Assembly (NCBI GenBank): GCA_001508935.1
Contig: LGFQ01000006.1
Coordinates: 1 to 40,153 of the forward strand
Direction: 5' to 3'
Source of the DNA: Synergistales bacterium 54_24
GTDB lineage: Bacteria; Synergistota; Synergistia; Synergistales; Thermosynergistaceae
Length of the DNA stretch: 40,153 nt
Of the stretch, positions 14,294 through 22,710 are shown piece after piece. A program made the position numbers and the translations under genes. The notes beneath the pieces were generated by a model. The model had not been told where the DNA came from. It ran no database searches and worked only from the letters and a program-made list of their open reading frames with translations. The stretch's first letter is position 1; each line of letters begins with the position of its first letter.

Positions 14294-16855
14294 TTGGCCA
14301 AGCAAAAACTATTGCTCGTAGATGGCCATGCCTTGGCCTTCAGGGCTTTTTATGCCCTACCGGAGCTGAACGCTCCTGACGGCACACCTACGAACGCCGT
14401 TTTGGGTTTCGTGAACATGCTCCTGAAGGTTCTCAACGATGAAAAACCGACGCACGTGGCCGTAGTGTTCGATGCCAAGGGTGAGACTTTCAGACATCAG
14501 GCCTACCGTGAATACAAAGCAGGGCGCCAACCGGCACCTGACGCCTTCAAGGTTCAACTCCCTTTGATAAAGGAGCTGGTTGCGCTTTTGGGGCTGCCGC
14601 TGCTCGAAATAGAAGGGGTCGAGGCAGACGACGTCATAGCGTCGGCCGCCTTGCGCGCAGCAAGTTCTGGCGTAGAGGCTTCGATCCTCACGGCGGATAA
14701 AGACCTAATGCAGGTCTTGGCACCAGGCATCCGGGTCATCAGGCCGTCAAAGGGGGTGAGCGATTTTAAAGTTTACGATGCCGAAACCTTCACAGAAGAG
14801 TACGGCTTCCCCCCGCGAGCATTCGTCGATTATCTGGCCTTGGTGGGCGATAAGGTGGACAATGTGCCCGGGGTTCCGGGAATAGGGGACAAGAGGGCGT
14901 CTTCTCTGTTGCGCGAATACGGCTCCGTCGAGGGCATCTTTGAGCATCTGGATGAGCTGCCTTCTTCTCTGAAAGAGAAAATAAAACCCCTTCGCGACCG
15001 CATATTGGAGAGCAGGGGTTTGGCGAAACTCGAGGCCGATTTGCCAGTCGAGGTCGAAAGCTTCCTGCCCAAAGAGCCCGATATCGAAGGGCTTAAGGCG
15101 CTTTGCAGGAAGCTCGGCCTCAAAAAGTTGGCGGAGAGGCTCAAAATAGAGATAGATGATCCGAAAAAGTCGGAGGAGAGATCGGTAGCAACTGAACCTG
15201 CACCGCAAAATTCTTCCATCGATGAATTGGCAGGCGAGGACGAACTCGTCATAGCCTGGCAGGGCGAGGGAGCTTACCCCAAGCGTTTCGCCGTTAAGAG
15301 GTTGCTCATCTCGTCAAGGGATGGAAGACACTTTTTCATAGAATCTCCATCCAAAGGTTGGCCGAGTCAGGCCTTGGGTGGGCTTCGCAGCTCCAAATTT
15401 TACCTCTGGGGTTATAAGGAATTCTGCCAGGCTTTGGGGGAGTTGACCGTGCCCTGCGATCGCATCTGGGACGTAAAAGTGGGCCACTACTTGTTGCATC
15501 CTGATATGCCCGACCACGGCCTTAAGACTTCGGGAGGTCTTATGCCGGTCACCTTGCTCGAGCAGAGTAGCGCGGTATGGCATGTTAAAGAAGCGCAGGA
15601 GGCGGAGTTGGGCGATGGAACCTTGCGCAAGCTCATGATAGAGATAGACCAGCCCCTATCTCCCGTCCTCGCAGAGATGGAGGCCTACGGTCTGGCCGTC
15701 GACAGGAAGGCGCTCGAAGATTTGGCAGGAGAGCTCGTTGTCCGCATAAAGGAGGTGGAAGCCTCCATAGCGCGAATGGCCGGCACGGAGATAAACCTCA
15801 ACTCGCCCAAGCAGGTGGGGTGGCTGCTCTTCGAAAAACTTGGACTGCCTCCGACCAAAAGGACGAAGACGGGTTATTCCACCGACGTCACCGTCTTGGA
15901 GGAGCTCTCTAAGCTCGATACCGAGCTCAGCGAGGTTCCCAAGAAATTGCTCGAACACCGCGAGCTTTCGAAGTTGCTCTCCGGCTTTGCGCAGGCCATC
16001 CTGCGGGCTATCGACCGAGAGAGCGGATGTGTTCATTCCACCTTCGACCACACCTCCACCGGGACCGGCAGGCTCAGCAGCAGAGACCCCAACATCCAAA
16101 ACATCCCGGCCTATGGAGAAAACGCTTTTACGCTGCGAAAGGCGTTCGTCCCACATACGCCGGACAGGGTCTTCGTGGCGGGCGATTATTCCCAGATAGA
16201 GCTCCGCGTCCTCGCTCACCTTTCAAAAGAGGAGCGCTTATCAGAGGCCTTTTCTGCCGGGCGCGATATCCACGCCGAAACGGCTTCGTGGGTCTTTGGG
16301 GTTGCCGGAGACGCCGTTACGCCTGAATTGCGCAGGTTGGCCAAGATGATAAATTTTGGGCTCCTGTATGGCATGAGTCCCTTCGGCCTATCCCAGCGGC
16401 TCGGCATCGCGAGGAGCGAGGCGCAGAGGATAATGGAACGCTACTTCCAGGCCCTTCCCAAGGTCAAGGATTACCTCGAAAGGAGTTTTGAGGAGGCCAA
16501 GGCGAGGGGATACACCCTTTCCATATTCGGGAGGCGACGCCCCTTGGGCGAAGTATCCACTACGGAGGGAAGGGGCGCCGACGCTATGAGGCGCGTGGCC
16601 ATAAATACCCCCATTCAAAGCAGCGCTGCAGATATCGCAAAGCTCGCCATGATCGAGTTTTCGAGGAGGGCCGAGCGTTTGAGCGGCGAGGCGAGGATGG
16701 TCCTTCAGATTCACGATTCCATAGTATGCGAATGCAATGGGCGAAGCGCAGACGAAGTAGAAGAGGCGCTCAAAGAGACGATGGAGAGCGCGGTGAAGCT
16801 CGACGTGCCGATCCGAGCTCAGATGAAGCGCGGTGGGTCCTTGGCAGAGGTGTGA
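14294..16855 (+). CDS. polA: DNA polymerase I
   Basis: An 853-residue repair and replication polymerase. The N-terminal 5'-3' exonuclease (LLLVDGHALAFRAFYA; VEADDVIAS; LTADKDLMQ; VDNVPGVPGIGDK) is complete. The middle proofreading domain lacks the usual D-x-E start (ELVIAWQGEGAYP instead), so 3'-5' exonuclease activity is probably lost, as in Taq. Polymerase motifs A (AGDYSQIELRVLAHL), B (RRLAKMINFGLLYGMSPFGLS, with the Phe common to Pol I) and C (QIHDSIVCE) are present. The TTG at 14294 has GGAGGGG five nucleotides upstream; the in-frame upstream ATGs are less likely. TTTACA (14225) and TTATAT (14249), 18 bp apart, are a weak promoter candidate. Confidence 0.95.
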   Translation: MAKQKLLLVDGHALAFRAFYALPELNAPDGTPTNAVLGFVNMLLKVLNDEKPTHVAVVFDAKGETFRHQAYREYKAGRQPAPDAFKVQLPLIKELVALLGLPLLEIEGVEADDVIASAALRAASSGVEASILTADKDLMQVLAPGIRVIRPSKGVSDFKVYDAETFTEEYGFPPRAFVDYLALVGDKVDNVPGVPGIGDKRASSLLREYGSVEGIFEHLDELPSSLKEKIKPLRDRILESRGLAKLEADLPVEVESFLPKEPDIEGLKALCRKLGLKKLAERLKIEIDDPKKSEERSVATEPAPQNSSIDELAGEDELVIAWQGEGAYPKRFAVKRLLISSRDGRHFFIESPSKGWPSQALGGLRSSKFYLWGYKEFCQALGELTVPCDRIWDVKVGHYLLHPDMPDHGLKTSGGLMPVTLLEQSSAVWHVKEAQEAELGDGTLRKLMIEIDQPLSPVLAEMEAYGLAVDRKALEDLAGELVVRIKEVEASIARMAGTEINLNSPKQVGWLLFEKLGLPPTKRTKTGYSTDVTVLEELSKLDTELSEVPKKLLEHRELSKLLSGFAQAILRAIDRESGCVHSTFDHTSTGTGRLSSRDPNIQNIPAYGENAFTLRKAFVPHTPDRVFVAGDYSQIELRVLAHLSKEERLSEAFSAGRDIHAETASWVFGVAGDAVTPELRRLAKMINFGLLYGMSPFGLSQRLGIARSEAQRIMERYFQALPKVKDYLERSFEEAKARGYTLSIFGRRRPLGEVSTTEGRGADAMRRVAINTPIQSSAADIAKLAMIEFSRRAERLSGEARMVLQIHDSIVCECNGRSADEVEEALKETMESAVKLDVPIRAQMKRGGSLAEV

Positions 16856-16857
16856 TG

Positions 16858-18354
16858 TCAAAATAGCAGCATAAGCGCTAAGAGAAAGCCCGCTATCGCC
16901 CACGGCAGCGCTGAAGCCTGAGGGCTTGCCAGCCATGGTGTCATGGCGACCAGGCAAATGCCCAAAAGGAGCCTGCCTTTGTTGAGGCGGCCTTCTTTTT
17001 CGGGCGGAAATTGAATATCTTGGGCGAGCCAAAACGACCTTACCCTCTCAGCCTGCTCTTTGACCACGTCCATCGCAGCCTCAAGAGGGTGGGCCATCTG
17101 CCAGTTCGCCACCTCGTCCAGCGCTTTTTTAAGGACCTCCTCGCTGGACGAGGTGGGATCTAAGGCCATAAGGTGCCCCTCAAGCGTGGAGAGCGCTCTT
17201 ACGAGGTAGAGGAAAGGGCGCGGTATCTTGAAGCCGTGCTGTGCGGAGAGGGTGGTCAAGGCCTCAAAGATCTCCGAAAGGGAAACTCTCCCCACAGGCC
17301 GGCTCAAATAATCTTCGAGCATGTCGTACATTTGGCTTTGAAGCGCGGTGGCCTCGCGCGCAGGGGGCAGAAAGCCCAAAGATAGAAACACGCGGTGAGC
17401 CCTCTCTGCGTCTGCATTGAGCACGGCTTCGAGGAGTCTCAAAAATTTGCGCCGCATGGCTTCCGGTATAAAGACCATTGCGCCGAAGTCAAGGACTATA
17501 AGTTGTTTATCTTCGTTAACTAACAAGTTACCAGCATGGGGATCGGCGTGAACCATGCCCGCTTCTATGAACTGAATCGAATATATCTGGATGAGTTTGC
17601 TGGCCATCTCTCTTTTGGCGAGCATGGAAAGCGATGGTATAGCTTTGTCCAGACGAACTCCTTGGTGGTAGGTCATGGTGAGGACCCTCTTGCTGCACAG
17701 TTGACTTATCGGTTGGGGGACTATAATATCTGAACCTTCGGCTACTTTTGCGCGGAATCGCGCCATGGATGACGCTTCTCGCAGGAAATCCATCTCGTGC
17801 TGCATCTGCAAGGCGAGTTCGGCGACGAGGTCTTCCAGCGTGAAGGGAAGCCTCGACGGGCTCGGAAGCCACTTGGACAAGTGACGCATGATCCGGAGGT
17901 CTCTTGCAACTTGAGCCTCCAAGCCGGGGCGCCTCACCTTTATGGCCACACTTCGGCCATCGGCCAACAGGCCGCGGTATACCTGGGCTATGCTTGCAGA
18001 GCCGATGGGCTCTTCGTCGTAGTCTACTATGGCTTTGGCCGCCTCTCCCAATTCTTCGTCTATAATTGTCTTAACTTGCGAGAACGGAGCGGGTTTGACC
18101 TCGTCGAGCAGCTCGGAGAGGGCCTGCAAGACTTCGGGAGGCAGCAAATCCACGTGGCAGCTGAGCATTTGCCCGAGCTTGATGAACGTAGGCCCCAAAG
18201 CCTCCAAGACTTCTTTGAGGCTTTGTGCCTCTTCGTCTGTGAGTATTCTCTGTCTCGGCAGGCGATCGGCCTTGTAAAGGCGTGCGAGAGGAGGACCGAG
18301 CGTGATTAAGACCCGCACAAAACGCATAGCGTGAAGCAGCGAGCGCCAGTTCAT
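16858..18354 (-). CDS. ABC1/UbiB family atypical kinase
   Basis: A 498-residue protein of the UbiB/AarF/ABC1 family, membrane-attached atypical kinases or ATPases tied to isoprenoid lipid metabolism. Visible motifs are FIKLGQMLS (the KxGQ motif), the alanine-rich loop GSASIAQVY, AIKVRRPG, HADPHAGNLLV and LDFGAM. Two C-terminal hydrophobic segments end the protein. The ATG at 18354 (MNWRSLLHAM) follows AGGAGGGG by 6 nt; an extension to 18471 has no such site. It converges on polA with a 2-bp gap. No ubiquinone or menaquinone gene is nearby, so the role is open. Confidence 0.9.
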   Translation of the reverse strand: MNWRSLLHAMRFVRVLITLGPPLARLYKADRLPRQRILTDEEAQSLKEVLEALGPTFIKLGQMLSCHVDLLPPEVLQALSELLDEVKPAPFSQVKTIIDEELGEAAKAIVDYDEEPIGSASIAQVYRGLLADGRSVAIKVRRPGLEAQVARDLRIMRHLSKWLPSPSRLPFTLEDLVAELALQMQHEMDFLREASSMARFRAKVAEGSDIIVPQPISQLCSKRVLTMTYHQGVRLDKAIPSLSMLAKREMASKLIQIYSIQFIEAGMVHADPHAGNLLVNEDKQLIVLDFGAMVFIPEAMRRKFLRLLEAVLNADAERAHRVFLSLGFLPPAREATALQSQMYDMLEDYLSRPVGRVSLSEIFEALTTLSAQHGFKIPRPFLYLVRALSTLEGHLMALDPTSSSEEVLKKALDEVANWQMAHPLEAAMDVVKEQAERVRSFWLAQDIQFPPEKEGRLNKGRLLLGICLVAMTPWLASPQASALPWAIAGFLLALMLLF

Positions 18355-18523
18355 AAAAGCCCCTCCTGGAGGTAAAATTGCGGATATGCCAATGCGTCTG
18401 GATGTGTTTTCATTATAGAGCAGATGGCGATTTTTGACATCCTCAAAAAAAGAGGAAAAATCGCGTATCATTAAGAAACGTCCTCGTCGGGACGGTCAAC
18501 GAAAGGAGACGGTAGGTTTGGTT

Positions 18524-19615
18524 ATGAGAATGCTCAGGACCCAGGTGAAATGGATCATGTTGGTGGTGGCGGTGGTCTTCGTCATCTCCATATTCGCTGT
18601 CTATACATACCGGGGTAACGGAGGAGGAAATGCGGCACAAGGCGACCGCGCCGTGGCCGAGGTGAACGGCAAAAAAGTCATGCTTTCGCAGATAGACAGC
18701 GCGGTTCGTTCTTACGTGGAGCACTACGGCCTAAGGGATATAAGCCCGTCGGACCTTCCCTCGCTTCGACGGAGCGTCCTCGACAGCATAATCGTAGAAG
18801 GCGAACTCGAGAAGGAGGTCCAAGCCCGTTCGATTCAGGTGACCCAGGAAGAGATAGACGCCGCAATCGCGTATATAAGCCAGCAGTTTCCGACCAAGGA
18901 GTCGTTCGAGGATTATTTGAAGAACAACGGCATCACTATGGAGGTCTTGAGAGAAGAAATTGCCAGGCAAATTGCCCAGCGCAAGCTTCTTCAGCAGGCG
19001 TCGGAGGGGGTCTCTGTGTCCGAAGAGGAGACAAGAGAATATTACGACGCCATGAAAGAGTCTTTGTTTACGAGGCCCAAAGGATATCTGATCAACGTGG
19101 CCCGCTTTAAAGAACCTCACGTGGCGGAGATAGTCAAGGAAGATCTCTCCGATAAACCCGATGCCTCTTCTTGGAACGAACTCATGGAGCTGCATTCTAA
19201 CGATGTAATATCTCACACACCTTATGAGGACCCTGTATTTTTGAATGAAGAATCACTGAAACAGCAGTTCGGCATCCAGGAGCTAAGCAAAGGAGAGATC
19301 CTCGGACCCGAGGAGATCGCGAGCGGAGATTACGCCCTCTTTTTAGTGATGGAAGAGAAACCCGAAGAGGTGGTATCCTTCGACGTAGTTAGCGGAGACG
19401 TAGAAAAGTTCCTTTATTCTCAGAAAGCGCAGCAGCGCCAACAGGAGTTTTTAGAGGAACTCATAAAGAGGGCCGAAGTGAAACTCTTGGAGCCAGAGCT
19501 TTTTGAAGTGGCAAGCAGCGATCAGCCAGAAGTGCCCCAAGATGAGGCTGTATCTGATGATGTTGCCTCTTCGGATTTGGGATCCGAAGCGCCACAGGAA
19601 AATGCAGAGCCATAA
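18524..19615 (+). CDS. SurA/PpiD-like membrane-anchored chaperone
   Basis: A 363-residue protein with one N-terminal transmembrane anchor (residues 9-28), then a SurA N-terminal-like domain: VAEVNGKKVMLSQIDSAVRSYVEHYG, SLRRSVLDSIIVEGELEKEVQ, VTQEEIDAAIAYISQQFPTKESFEDYLKNNGI. It should act outside the membrane on unfolded exported proteins. The region after residue 200 looks like a highly diverged parvulin domain, so isomerase activity is doubtful. The C-terminal 35 residues are acidic and low in complexity. AAAGGAG and GGTAGG precede the ATG at 18524; a TTG at 18518 is possible. It is divergent from the ABC1 gene. Confidence 0.8.
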   Translation: MRMLRTQVKWIMLVVAVVFVISIFAVYTYRGNGGGNAAQGDRAVAEVNGKKVMLSQIDSAVRSYVEHYGLRDISPSDLPSLRRSVLDSIIVEGELEKEVQARSIQVTQEEIDAAIAYISQQFPTKESFEDYLKNNGITMEVLREEIARQIAQRKLLQQASEGVSVSEEETREYYDAMKESLFTRPKGYLINVARFKEPHVAEIVKEDLSDKPDASSWNELMELHSNDVISHTPYEDPVFLNEESLKQQFGIQELSKGEILGPEEIASGDYALFLVMEEKPEEVVSFDVVSGDVEKFLYSQKAQQRQQEFLEELIKRAEVKLLEPELFEVASSDQPEVPQDEAVSDDVASSDLGSEAPQENAEP

Positions 19616-19763
19616 TGCTTGGGCGATGCAGGCAGGTGCGGCAAACTATGTAATATCGGCGAGTTGGAGATGTTCGGGCGGCGTTCAGCGATGGCTAACT
19701 TGCCTTTGAAGAAGCCGCAGTAAACCTAAACGTATTTGCTGATGATCTCAGGAGGTGTGCGCC

Positions 19764-19847
19764 TTGGAAGAGCTTTCGGCTCGTGGCGAGAGGTGGTTCC
19801 CCGAAGGGTCTACTTTCAGAGAGGATATGCCCATGTCGATGGTCTGA
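19764..19847 (+). CDS. Small ORF, 27 codons, with strong ribosome site
   Basis: GGAGGTG at 19751-19757 lies six nucleotides before a TTG that opens a 27-codon frame (LEELSARGERWFPEGSTFRED then MPMSMV). The stop overlaps the ATG of the next small ORF (TGATG), a coupled arrangement. I do not recognise the peptide. It could be a real small protein, a leader peptide, or the remains of a longer gene broken by a frameshift. Confidence 0.35.
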   Translation: MEELSARGERWFPEGSTFREDMPMSMV

Positions 19848-20008
19848 TGAACATGGCGGATCGCAAGAAGGCAGTCGTATTTCCGTGGCAAGTGCCGTAC
19901 GACGTGGTGGCAGCATTGAAAGAATTAGATTTTCAGAAGATCTTGCAAAAGCCCATTGCCTATCTGTGGGAGTCTTGTGATATACTTACTGCGTCAGGTT
20001 TTTACTAA
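19847..20008 (+). CDS. Small hypothetical protein before tRNA-Leu
   Basis: A 53-residue frame (MNMADRKKAVVFPWQVPYD, then VVAALKELDFQKILQKPIAYLWESCD) starting at an ATG that overlaps the stop of the preceding 27-codon ORF. Its 3' end overlaps the probable promoter of the tRNA gene. No family was recognised. An upstream extension of this frame to 19736 would overlap the other small ORF and lacks a ribosome site. Confidence 0.35.
   Translation: MNMADRKKAVVFPWQVPYDVVAALKELDFQKILQKPIAYLWESCDILTASGFY
19956..19986 (+). promoter_or_regulatory. Possible promoter of tRNA-Leu
   Basis: TTGCCT (19956-19961) and TATACT (19981-19986) are separated by 19 bp, longer than ideal, and end 30 bp before the tRNA. 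Confidence 0.4.
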
Positions 20009-20016
20009 CCTTGTGT

Positions 20017-20104
20017 GCCGGGGTGGCGGAACAGGTAGACGCAGTGGACTCAAAATCCACCGGTGGTTGCCATCGTGCGGGTTCGAGTCCCGCCCCCGGC
20101 ACCA
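20017..20104 (+). tRNA. tRNA-Leu (anticodon CAA)
   Basis: An 88-nt class II tRNA. The acceptor stem is GCCGGGG (20017-20023) with CCCCGGC (20094-20100), followed by discriminator A and an encoded CCA. The anticodon stem GTGGA/TCCAC holds the loop CTCAAAA, giving anticodon CAA for UUG codons. A long variable arm is present, as expected for leucine, and the T arm contains GGTTCGAGTCC. Confidence 0.97.
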
Positions 20105-20158
20105 TTCTTTACAAACCCACTCGCAATCTGCATTCGTAGCTATTTAGGCTTACCCCAT

Positions 20159-20260
20159 AAAAGCGTCCTTAGTACGCACAAAAGATACGAATCCACCAAT
20201 GACGAAAGCGTTGTCCTGGTTCTATTTCAACGCCGAAAACAGGTGAAGGGAGACGCTTTT
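20159..20260 (+). ncRNA. Possible structured RNA after tRNA-Leu
   Basis: In the 502-bp gene-free stretch 20105-20606, AAAAGCGTC (20159-20167) can pair perfectly with GACGCTTTT (20252-20260), closing an internal region that holds a second perfect stem, GCGTTG (20208-20213) with CAACGC (20228-20233). CCTG in the inner loop could pair with CAGG just outside it, giving a pseudoknot. No known RNA family was recognised. The nested pairing is suggestive but was found by eye only. Confidence 0.3.
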
Positions 20261-20292
20261 CTCGCGTCGGGCCTGAGGGCAATGCCATGACA

Positions 20293-20404
20293 AGCGCATT
20301 GTGCTATGCGCTGTCGTGCTGTAGAGATAGGGGCCCTTCTGTCAGGGCTGGTGAAGAAGGGCCCCAGCCTGCGGACGTTCTTTCACGGCCGGATTAAACC
20401 GGTC
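20293..20404 (+). repeat. Three consecutive hairpins in the tRNA-ldt gap
   Basis: AGCGCAT/ATGCGCT (20293-20312, 6-nt loop), GGGGCCCTTCT/AGAAGGGCCCC (20330-20365, 14-nt loop, 11 perfect pairs) and GGCCGG/CCGGTC (20387-20404, one G-U pair) follow one another upstream of the next promoter. None is followed by a U-run, so simple intrinsic termination is not indicated. They could be part of a non-coding RNA or a processing/termination region. Confidence 0.45.
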
Positions 20405-20443
20405 TGCGCACTTGCGATAAAGGTATTCTGAATGGGCCGGTTA

Positions 20444-20473
20444 TTGAACCAGCACCAAAAGTTATGGTAATAT
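20444..20473 (+). promoter_or_regulatory. Promoter candidate for the L,D-transpeptidase gene
   Basis: TTGAAC (20444-20449), an 18-bp spacer and TAATAT (20468-20473) lie about 130 bp before the gene; TATACT overlaps at 20471-20476. Confidence 0.45.
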
Positions 20474-20606
20474 ACTTTTGCAGTCTGAAATAGCGATTTC
20501 CTCGTCGACAAGTGCCGTAGCATGACCGGATTTGTAGCATAAATAGGGCGAGGAAGGCGTTTGGGGACTCAAATCCTGTGGACTTAGGTAGGGTGATCTC
20601 ATCAAG

Positions 20607-21209
20607 ATGAGGTCTTCGTTTAAGCGCTTTTCGGAAAACCGTGTCCGCCGTAGGCGACTGTGGCTACTGCCGGTGTTGTTTCTTTTAGTGGGCCTTTCGT
20701 TTTGGGGCGTTAAAACCTTTTGGACTTCCGAGAGCGCTACCGCTGGCGGCGGTCAGAAAGAAAAGAGCGTCTCAGCCGCTTCCGTCACGGCGACCGTTCC
20801 TACTCGTGGCGGAGAGGTGTGGGTGAAAGTGGTAAAGAGCTCTCATACCCTTTATTTGTATGAGGGCGACAGGATAATCATGACCTCTACCGTTGCGGTG
20901 GGCGAGAATCCTGGAGACAAACAGAGAGTCGGCGATCGCAGGACGCCTGAGGGAGAGTTTGTCGTCGAGCAAATTCAAAATTCGAGCTACTGGAAGTATG
21001 ACTTCGGGGACGGCCCTGTGGAAGGGGCTTATGGACCGTGGTTCATACGGCTGAAGACCGGGTGGCAGGGCATAGGAATTCATGGCACCCACGATGAATC
21101 TTTTCTGGGGAAAGATGTCACAGAAGGGTGTGTGAGGATGAAAAACGAGGATCTCGAGTTTTTGAAGAGCCGCATAAGCATCGGGACGAGGGTGGTAATA
21201 GAACCTTAA
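20607..21209 (+). CDS. L,D-transpeptidase (YkuD domain)
   Basis: A 200-residue protein with a basic N-terminus, one membrane anchor (residues 18-36), a short linker and a YkuD catalytic domain from about residue 70. The active-site motif is IHGTHDESFLGKDVTEGCVRM with His159 and Cys175; the residue before GC is Glu where many members have His. Such enzymes form 3-3 cross-links in peptidoglycan or attach proteins to it, working outside the cytoplasmic membrane. The ATG at 20607 has a moderate AGGGTGAT site. Confidence 0.92.
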   Translation: MRSSFKRFSENRVRRRRLWLLPVLFLLVGLSFWGVKTFWTSESATAGGGQKEKSVSAASVTATVPTRGGEVWVKVVKSSHTLYLYEGDRIIMTSTVAVGENPGDKQRVGDRRTPEGEFVVEQIQNSSYWKYDFGDGPVEGAYGPWFIRLKTGWQGIGIHGTHDESFLGKDVTEGCVRMKNEDLEFLKSRISIGTRVVIEP

Positions 21210-21232
21210 AAGAGCGCTGGGAGGTGAAAGGA

Positions 21233-21451
21233 ATGGATAGGATTGACGCAGAAGAGATCGGAAAGACGGCGGGATTGGTATGGAATTATTTGGACAAAAA
21301 TGGGCGGAGCTCTCTCAACGCCCTCTACAGAAATTTAAGGGTTTCCAAGCGGCTGGTCGATGCGGCCATAGGTTGGCTGACCAGGGAGGGGAAGTTGTCG
21401 TTCAGCCATGAGCAGAGGGGTACCTACGTAGAGCTCCATGGGTCCAAGTAG
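21233..21451 (+). CDS. Small winged-helix protein (DUF2582-like)
   Basis: A 72-residue protein forming one winged helix: AGLVWNYLDKNGRSSLNALYRNLRVSKRLVDAAIGWLTREGKLSFSH followed by a beta wing. It resembles the DUF2582 winged-helix family, whose members are probably DNA-binding but poorly studied. GGGAGGTGAAAGGA lies directly before the ATG at 21233. It is 23 bp after the transpeptidase gene and probably cotranscribed with it and the J-domain gene. Confidence 0.8.
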   Translation: MDRIDAEEIGKTAGLVWNYLDKNGRSSLNALYRNLRVSKRLVDAAIGWLTREGKLSFSHEQRGTYVELHGSK

Positions 21452-21469
21452 CCCCTGCGGCGAAGCCTT

Positions 21470-21829
21470 ATGGCTATAATCCTCAAAATAACCGGATTTA
21501 TACTTCCCTTTTTATTACTTTCGGCGTTGGCCTGCGTCGTCAATGGCGCCGCTTCTCGTTTGCGGAGTCTGAGAGGTTTGCATCTGCGAAGGGCGTTGCC
21601 GCCTCAGAAGTTTGGCGCCTTGCGCGATCCTTACTCTGTTTTAGGTTGCCCGCCGGAAGCCACTGAGGATGAAATAAGGCGTGCGTATAAGAGTCTAGTC
21701 CTGAAATATCATCCCGACAGGGTTAAAACCCTGGGGTTGGATGAGGAGTTCGTTCAACTGGCCTCAAAAAGATTTCAAGAAATTAGGGTTGCCTACGTGT
21801 ATCTGATGGCACTTAAGCGCAAATCTTGA
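21470..21829 (+). CDS. Membrane-anchored J-domain protein
   Basis: A 119-residue protein with an N-terminal hydrophobic segment (residues 5-26) and a C-terminal J domain: DPYSVLGCPPEATEDEIRRAYKSLVLKYHPDRV, with the essential HPD at 81-83. It should recruit and stimulate a DnaK-type Hsp70 at the membrane. It lacks the Gly/Phe and zinc-finger regions of full DnaJ. No strong ribosome site precedes the ATG, which is 18 bp after the winged-helix gene, so coupling is possible. Confidence 0.88.
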   Translation: MAIILKITGFILPFLLLSALACVVNGAASRLRSLRGLHLRRALPPQKFGALRDPYSVLGCPPEATEDEIRRAYKSLVLKYHPDRVKTLGLDEEFVQLASKRFQEIRVAYVYLMALKRKS

Positions 21830-21861
21830 TATAGACCTTTAGCTAATAGGAGGGAGCGACT

Positions 21862-22710
21862 TTGGATAGTTTGAAGGATTACAAAATAGCGGTGATCGGA
21901 GCGGGTATTATAGGAGGAGCCATCGCCGATGCACTCTCTCCTTATTGTCAAGTTATGGCTACGCGGCGCAGCAAGGATAAGCTCGAGGAGATCAAGAAAA
22001 AGGGCATCGAAACGACGCAGGATAACGTTGCAGCAGCTACATGGGCAGATATGGTGGTGGTCGCCGTAAAGCCAAAGCAGATAGTGCCCGTATTGCAGGA
22101 AATAACCTCGGCGATAGAGGACAAACTCGTTATATCCTTCGCTGCAGCCATATCTTTAGATATTATGAGGCGCGTCGCACCGCGCTCGCGCTTCATCAGA
22201 GCCATGACCAATATAGCAGCGATTGTTCGCAAGGGTTACACGGTATATGCCTACGGCGATGAGGTTCTCCAAAAGGATATAGCGTTAGCCGAGGCGATAT
22301 TCGCAAACCTCGGCGAGGCGAGGGCTGTGGACGAGCAGTTTCTCGACGTCTTGACCGCCATGTCCGGCTCTGGTCCGGCGTATATCTACACCGTCGTGGA
22401 GTCCATGATTTATGGAGCCTTGAGGATGGGGTTGCCCCGCGATTTGGCGTTGCAGGCGGCTGCCCATACAGCCATTGGCGCCTCGCATCTCCTGCTTGCC
22501 TCTGGGAAGCATCCGGCCGAACTGAGGGATCTCGTCGTCACGCCGGGCGGCGTGACGATAGAGGGAATCTACGAATTGGAAGAAAGCCGCATACGCACGG
22601 CATTTATGAAGGCCATCAGCGCTGCTTCTGTAAAGGCGCAACAATTCTCCGAAGATGCGAGGGTGCAGGCGGAAAAAACCTTAGGGGACATCAGCGAGGG
22701 CTCGGATTAG
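21862..22710 (+). CDS. proC: Pyrroline-5-carboxylate reductase
   Basis: A 282-residue enzyme making proline from pyrroline-5-carboxylate with NAD(P)H. The dinucleotide-binding start is KIAVIGAGIIGGAIADAL, followed by ADMVVVAVKPKQIVPVL and, in the C-terminal part, AMSGSGPAYIYTVVESMIYGALRMGL and VTPGGVTIEGIYELE. The TTG at 21862 has AGGAGGGA in good position. Its 3' end overlaps the convergent gene at 22691 by 20 bp. No proA or proB is nearby. Confidence 0.95.
   Translation: MDSLKDYKIAVIGAGIIGGAIADALSPYCQVMATRRSKDKLEEIKKKGIETTQDNVAAATWADMVVVAVKPKQIVPVLQEITSAIEDKLVISFAAAISLDIMRRVAPRSRFIRAMTNIAAIVRKGYTVYAYGDEVLQKDIALAEAIFANLGEARAVDEQFLDVLTAMSGSGPAYIYTVVESMIYGALRMGLPRDLALQAAAHTAIGASHLLLASGKHPAELRDLVVTPGGVTIEGIYELEESRIRTAFMKAISAASVKAQQFSEDARVQAEKTLGDISEGSD

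Noticed and set aside
18434-18439. TTGACA upstream of the SurA-like gene as its -35
   Set aside because: No acceptable -10 lies 16-18 bp downstream.
20017-20104. tRNA-Leu as an integration site for a mobile element
   Set aside because: No integrase, no repeat of the tRNA 3' end and no phage block follow it.
20063-20290. 75-codon frame starting inside tRNA-Leu
   Set aside because: It overlaps the tRNA 3' half and the folded region and has no ribosome site.
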